Source: a virus. Taken from it: a DNA stretch of 34,998 bases. The stretch covers positions 1 to 34,998 of IMG/VR virus record IMGVR_UViG_3300042988_001196. One strand, written 5' to 3'. A program made the translations under genes and the position numbers. Shown here one piece after another: positions 32,367 to 34,998 of this stretch (position 1 is its first letter; every line of letters begins with the position of its first letter). The notes below the pieces were generated by a model that had not been told where the DNA came from, ran no database searches, and worked only from the letters and a program-made list of their open reading frames with translations.

Positions 32367-32615
32367 ATGAAAAGTAAAATACTTAAATATAAATTAGAAA
32401 TAAAAATCTGGGATATTGAAGTAAAAGAATTTGAACATTATCCAGAAGGGCGTGGAAAAGGTATGTATTATTTCAATTACTCAATAAAAAATAATGGTGG
32501 TAAAGAGAAGAAGGGGGAATATAGTTCTTCGTGGAGTTCTCAAACAAAGAGAGAAATTACTAGGAAATTAAAAAATGGATATGCTTCAGAATTGGTATTT
32601 GAACAAATAAAATAA
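32367..32615 (+). CDS. Small basic protein of unknown function
   Basis: 82 residues, Lys/Tyr-rich with beta-type N-terminus (YKLEIKIWDIEVKEFEHYPE) and helical C-terminus. No family recognised. Fifteen nt after the previous gene, in the same rightward transcript. Confidence 0.45.
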   Translation: MKSKILKYKLEIKIWDIEVKEFEHYPEGRGKGMYYFNYSIKNNGGKEKKGEYSSSWSSQTKREITRKLKNGYASELVFEQIK

Positions 32616-32861
32616 CAAAATTGAAATTCATGAGAACTTATGAACAAGAAACAAATTCAACAGATAGTCTAACTGGTTATTCAAGAATAATGACAAAATG
32701 ATTGGATTATCTGAATACCCACCTGAATGTCTCAAAATAGAAGGTCATGAAAAAATAATATGACCGAGAAACTAATGAAGAAGTGTTCGCTTATTTTCAA
32801 GGATATTTTATGGAGAAAATAATCAAGGCATTTATTATGTATAAATAACCTCTATAACTCA
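32616..32861 (+). pseudogene. Region of short broken frames, possibly a decayed gene
   Basis: No frame longer than 29 codons. Three tiny frames follow each other with ATGA overlaps (32630-32701, 32698-32763, 32760-32822), and a better-looking stretch (YDRETNEEVFAYFQGYFMEK) is open from about 32759 to 32848 in another frame without a proper start. The pieces read like protein but need frame changes to join, which suggests a small gene broken by indels. I cannot assign a function. Confidence 0.35.
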
Positions 32862-33095
32862 ATGATTTCTATAACATCATTACAAATCCTTTATTTAGAA
32901 ACACAAGGTGATCGTGGTTTTAACGATCTTGTCATCAATGATAAAGGTGAAATAGGTTATCTGATAGACACCCAATGGGCTAAAAATGATTTTGTTCGCC
33001 TGCCTAGTGACAAATCAATATTACAAAATTATTATTTGAAATATAAAAAGCATGGTGTTCAAAAACTACGATTGCGATTAAAATCGTTATCATAA
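32862..33095 (+). CDS. Small protein of unknown function, last of the rightward block
   Basis: 77 residues (SLQILYLETQGDRGFNDLVI, then a basic helical end QKLRLRLKSL). No domain recognised. It ends immediately before the bidirectional terminator that separates the converging blocks. Confidence 0.5.
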   Translation: MISITSLQILYLETQGDRGFNDLVINDKGEIGYLIDTQWAKNDFVRLPSDKSILQNYYLKYKKHGVQKLRLRLKSLS

Positions 33096-33096
33096 T

Positions 33097-33122
33097 AAAA
33101 ATCCCCTAACTGGGGATTTTTT
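33097..33122. terminator. Bidirectional intrinsic terminator between converging blocks
   Basis: ATCCCC (33101-33106), 5-nt loop and GGGGAT (33112-33117), flanked by AAAA and TTTTTT so both strands give a T-tract. It stops the rightward replication block and the leftward holin transcript. Confidence 0.85.
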
Positions 33123-33125
33123 ATA

Positions 33126-33320
33126 CTATCGTCTGACTCCGAAGATGTTGACATCTCCACGAAGCCATCTCTTATACACAAGGTATAGACCAGATATAAT
33201 TGTGGCAAGAGTTGATATGGTTGTCGTTAGCATTTCGCTACCTACTTCGATACCAAGTTTTGGCAACACTTGAGCTAGAATCATCACGATCACTGATACA
33301 TATGTAGTTGAATAATTCAT
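33126..33320 (-). CDS. Holin candidate, two membrane segments
   Basis: 64 residues: hydrophobic segments at about 6-23 (VSVIVMILAQVLPKLGI) and 30-48 (LTTTISTLATIISGLYLVY) with a short loop, then a basic tail (KRWLRGDVNIFGVRR). This is the two-segment holin layout. It lies in the same short leftward block as the cysteine-peptidase lysin, under its own extended -10 promoter. Holin identity is inferred from topology and context. Confidence 0.6.
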   Translation of the reverse strand: MNYSTTYVSVIVMILAQVLPKLGIEVGSEMLTTTISTLATIISGLYLVYKRWLRGDVNIFGVRR

Positions 33321-33346
33321 AATGAATTAATTACTTATAATATGAA

Positions 33347-33355
33347 ATTATAACA
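33347..33355 (-). promoter_or_regulatory. Extended -10 promoter of the holin gene
   Basis: TGTTATAAT leftward (TATAAT 33347-33352), predicted leader about 20 nt; same nonamer as at 15269 and 23324. A large stem-loop lies just upstream. Confidence 0.5.
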
Positions 33356-33356
33356 C

Positions 33357-33410
33357 GAAACCACCTTATTCGATAAGGATTGCTTCGACGGCAATCTATA
33401 AGGTGGTTCG
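33357..33410 (-). other. Large stem-loop upstream of the holin promoter
   Basis: AACCACCTTAT (33359-33369) pairs with ATAAGGTGGTT (33398-33408); inside, GATTGC (33378-33383) pairs with GCAATC (33391-33396), leaving an 8-nt bulge on one side. No clear T-run. It could be a terminator variant, RNA processing site or structured end of the tRNA-like transcript. Confidence 0.5.
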
Positions 33411-33465
33411 TGCTGTTATTTATTCACCATAGGGTCGCATACCCCTCTAGGTTTAATTATATAAT

Positions 33466-33494
33466 AAAAAACTGCCTATATAAAGACAGTTTTT
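33466..33494 (-). terminator. Terminator after the tRNA-like element
   Basis: AAAAACTG (33467-33474) pairs with CAGTTTTT (33487-33494), 12-nt loop; leftward it ends in a T-run. It lies 3 nt downstream of the tRNA-like element. Confidence 0.65.
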
Positions 33495-33497
33495 GAA

Positions 33498-33567
33498 CGA
33501 AGTGGAGTGATTTGAACACTCACCTTTTGTCTTATGCGGACAAGTGTGCTACTTACACCACACTTCG
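33498..33567 (-). tRNA. tRNA-like element, anticodon CAU, degenerate
   Basis: Leftward cloverleaf: perfect 7-bp acceptor (CGAAGTG/CACTTCG), 4-bp D-stem (GTGT/ACAC), 5-bp anticodon stem (TTGTC/GACAA) with loop CGCATAA (anticodon CAT at 33534-33536), 5-nt variable loop, and 5-bp T-stem (GAGTG/CACTC) around TTCAAAT. Stems are perfect, but position 33 is G instead of the universal U, the D-loop lacks GG, base 26 is missing, and no CCA is encoded. Either an aberrant phage tRNA-Met/Ile-like gene or a tRNA mimic. Confidence 0.6.
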
Positions 33568-33568
33568 A

Positions 33569-33598
33569 TAAAAAAGGGCTACCACTAAGATAGCCCTT
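33569..33598 (-). terminator. Intrinsic terminator of the zinc-ribbon gene
   Basis: AAGGGCTA (33574-33581) and TAGCCCTT (33591-33598) form an 8-bp stem with 9-nt loop and a T-tract leftward. It separates the zinc-ribbon gene from the tRNA-like element. Confidence 0.8.
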
Positions 33599-33607
33599 GC
33601 ACAGACA

Positions 33608-33814
33608 CTATCGTAATTGACGAAGAATGTTCTCTGAAACAGCTTGAGGAATATTCTTGTCAAAAACAATAGCCAGTCGTTCCCTGTATTTATGATAACA
33701 ACTAGGGCAACAAAAAAATTTACCGTTGCGTTCTAGTGCTTCTTTCTTCCAGACCCACTCACGAGGGAATGTGGAATGACACGTATCACAGACTGCATAA
33801 GGTGAGCCGTTCAT
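33608..33814 (-). CDS. Zinc-ribbon protein in a moron-like unit
   Basis: 68 residues with CDTC and CPSC knuckles (about 24 residues apart) forming a treble-clef/zinc-ribbon, then a helical tail (ENILRQLR). Unlike every other gene checked here it has a strong Shine-Dalgarno (AAAGGAG, 5 nt before ATG) and a structured leader; it is bounded by its own -10-like box (TATAAT at 33939-33944) and its own terminator. That self-contained layout suggests recent acquisition as a moron. Molecular role unknown; zinc-ribbon proteins of this size often bind nucleic acid. Confidence 0.6.
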   Translation of the reverse strand: MNGSPYAVCDTCHSTFPREWVWKKEALERNGKFFCCPSCYHKYRERLAIVFDKNIPQAVSENILRQLR

Positions 33815-33950
33815 ATTACTCCTTTCTTCGTTAGATTGTGAATGTACTACCTAGTTTATCTCTAGGCAGAAGAGAGCTGAAGGATCATTTTATAAAAATA
33901 TTTTTGGATCTCAGCTCTCGCCTCCCGAGGGATAATATATTATACACTAA
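33815..33950 (-). promoter_or_regulatory. Structured leader of the zinc-ribbon gene
   Basis: Below TATAAT (33939-33944), the leader holds a GAGAGCTGA/TCAGCTCTC long-range stem (with GATC/GATC extension), CCTCGGGAGG, and a CCTAG/CTAGG hairpin, then the Shine-Dalgarno. No named riboswitch class recognised. Confidence 0.4.
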
Positions 33951-33983
33951 AAAATTATTTTTTTTAGCGGTGTGGATATTTGT

Positions 33984-34979
33984 TTATGGATACAAGGTAG
34001 TTAGTTTAGCTTTTGTTTCATCATTTAATATACCAGTTTGAGATAAACCATATCGTTTCTGAAATTCAAGGACAGCACCTCTAGTTATTTTTCCATAATT
34101 TTCTACAAAAGAAATATTTATCGGAAATAATCCCTCTTGTCGTAAACATTTTTGTAATGAAATTATTGATAAACCGTCATAACTTTCACCTGATGATTTA
34201 GCAAATTTGAAATTCATAGGGTATCCAGCACCTAAAATTCGCCTCTTGACCCAGTCTTCTGTGAGGTATCTATCAGCTATGCCACCAAACCACGCACTGT
34301 CCTCAATTTTGAGCGTTTTTACCCCATTTTTAATGCCATAATCAGTTGCTACAACAAAATGGCGTAATGCCGAGTCATAAGATAGATTATTGTCATTAAT
34401 TACTGGTATTTCTCTTGACCATTCATCAGAATTAAAATATGTTAGCAAAATTACTCCTTTTCCGGTGGTTTGGATTATCGAAGCAATAGTATCAATGTTA
34501 TTTGGTGTCGATAATATTATTCCACCAGATATCTTAAATACATTTCCTACATCAATCATGAATGATTTAATATCAGTGTTATCTATATCTTCATCAGTTA
34601 CCAAATCCTTAGGTGTTAGAGCTTCTAAGGTAACTCCTTTTGTGGCTATGCTAAACATGTCATACATAGTCATACCTGCTGTTGGCTTATTAGATCTGCT
34701 TTTATATATATGTCTTCGTGAAAATGGTATATATGAACCGTATTTGTTTTCATACATAATTCCCAATGCTTTTGCCAGTGCATTAGCGCCACAAGTCATT
34801 GTCATGTTTTGATTTAACTTAGGAAATGTTCTGAATGTATTTTTTTGCCAATCAACAAGATTAGCCATTGCGACAATGTCTTCAAAGAAAAAGTCATCTT
34901 TAATTTTGCGATCATCTAGTAGCGCACCTGTTTGTGTTATTTCCTTTTTGTAAAAAAATCTTTTAAGAAGTTCCAACAT
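33984..34979 (-). CDS. Lysin: papain-like cysteine peptidase with peptidoglycan-binding domain
   Basis: 331 residues. Cys63 in NMTMTCGANALAKALG, His near residue 206 in LRHFVVATDYG and an Asp in KIEDSAW (about 225) give a C1-like catalytic set. The last 65 residues are a PG_binding_1 domain (ISLQKCLRQEG, KITRGAVLEFQKRYGLSQTG, ETKAKLTTLYP). Together they form a wall-peptide-cleaving endolysin or virion lysin. No signal peptide, so it needs a holin, and a two-segment holin candidate is found in the same block. Confidence 0.75.
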   Translation of the reverse strand: MLELLKRFFYKKEITQTGALLDDRKIKDDFFFEDIVAMANLVDWQKNTFRTFPKLNQNMTMTCGANALAKALGIMYENKYGSYIPFSRRHIYKSRSNKPTAGMTMYDMFSIATKGVTLEALTPKDLVTDEDIDNTDIKSFMIDVGNVFKISGGIILSTPNNIDTIASIIQTTGKGVILLTYFNSDEWSREIPVINDNNLSYDSALRHFVVATDYGIKNGVKTLKIEDSAWFGGIADRYLTEDWVKRRILGAGYPMNFKFAKSSGESYDGLSIISLQKCLRQEGLFPINISFVENYGKITRGAVLEFQKRYGLSQTGILNDETKAKLTTLYP

Positions 34980-34998
34980 GTTTTTTTAGTTTTAACTT

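Noticed and set aside
1-34998. Alternative genetic code 25 (UGA = Gly)
   Set aside because: Full-length proteins end at UGA at many ATGA junctions and family lengths are normal under the standard bacterial code.

Overview
The window is most of the genome, or a large contiguous piece, of an AT-rich tailed virus with a podovirus-like (T7-like) morphogenesis order. The genes fall into three blocks. (1) A long leftward block (22739 down to 1) runs in order: a coiled-coil phage protein, a membrane-anchored transglycosylase, several tiny genes, small and large terminase, small accessory genes (including a SET-domain protein and an HExxH protein), portal, two exported proteins, scaffold, major capsid protein, tail adaptor, tail/fibre proteins, two large internal-virion-like proteins, a long tail fibre, and a membrane/papain-like peptidase pair that is cut by the left edge. 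(2) A rightward replication block (24081 to 33095) holds primase-polymerase, SF3 helicase, PD-(D/E)XK nuclease, an acidic-tailed putative ssDNA-binding protein, SF2 helicase, a RecU-like resolvase, a DUF6745-type gene pair and small unknowns. (3) A short leftward block at the right end (34979 to 33126) holds a cysteine-peptidase/peptidoglycan-binding lysin, a self-contained zinc-ribbon gene, a tRNA-like element and a holin candidate. Blocks 2 and 3 converge on a bidirectional terminator at about 33097-33122. I see no integrase, repressor, RNA polymerase or reverse transcriptase, so the sequence fits a lytic virus using host RNA polymerase.

Host: the exported protein at 13953-14663 carries a peptidoglycan-binding repeat of the kind very common in Patescibacteria/CPR (Parcubacteria-type) surface proteins, and the gene repertoire resembles phages assigned to such hosts. 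UGA acts as a real stop throughout (many ATGA start/stop overlaps), which argues against code-25 lineages (SR1/Gracilibacteria). Almost no gene has a Shine-Dalgarno sequence; starts follow A/T-only leaders, and several lie only 6-8 nt downstream of a TATAAT box, suggesting leaderless mRNAs. The host assignment is inference.

Control and replication: the 1.3 kb gap between the divergent arms (22740-24080) is dense with direct and inverted repeats. They form two paralogous modules, each with iterons on both sides of an AT-palindromic core; the two modules share one architecture but use different core words (GCAGACAGCAA versus ATGACCAGCAT). Six perfect DnaA boxes (TTATCCACA) lie in and around this region, most beside recognisable promoters. 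This is the likely replication origin and early control region. A second notable control element is a candidate two-state attenuator RNA directly upstream of the scaffold and capsid genes (13834-13937).

Standout oddities are the twin origin modules, the attenuator, a 39-unit 12-bp repeat tract coding for SATX repeats inside a DUF6745-like protein, a major capsid gene without a conventional start codon at its apparent N-terminus, a tRNA-like element with anticodon CAU but G at position 33, signal peptides on virion-cluster proteins, and one moron-like zinc-ribbon gene that alone has a strong Shine-Dalgarno sequence.
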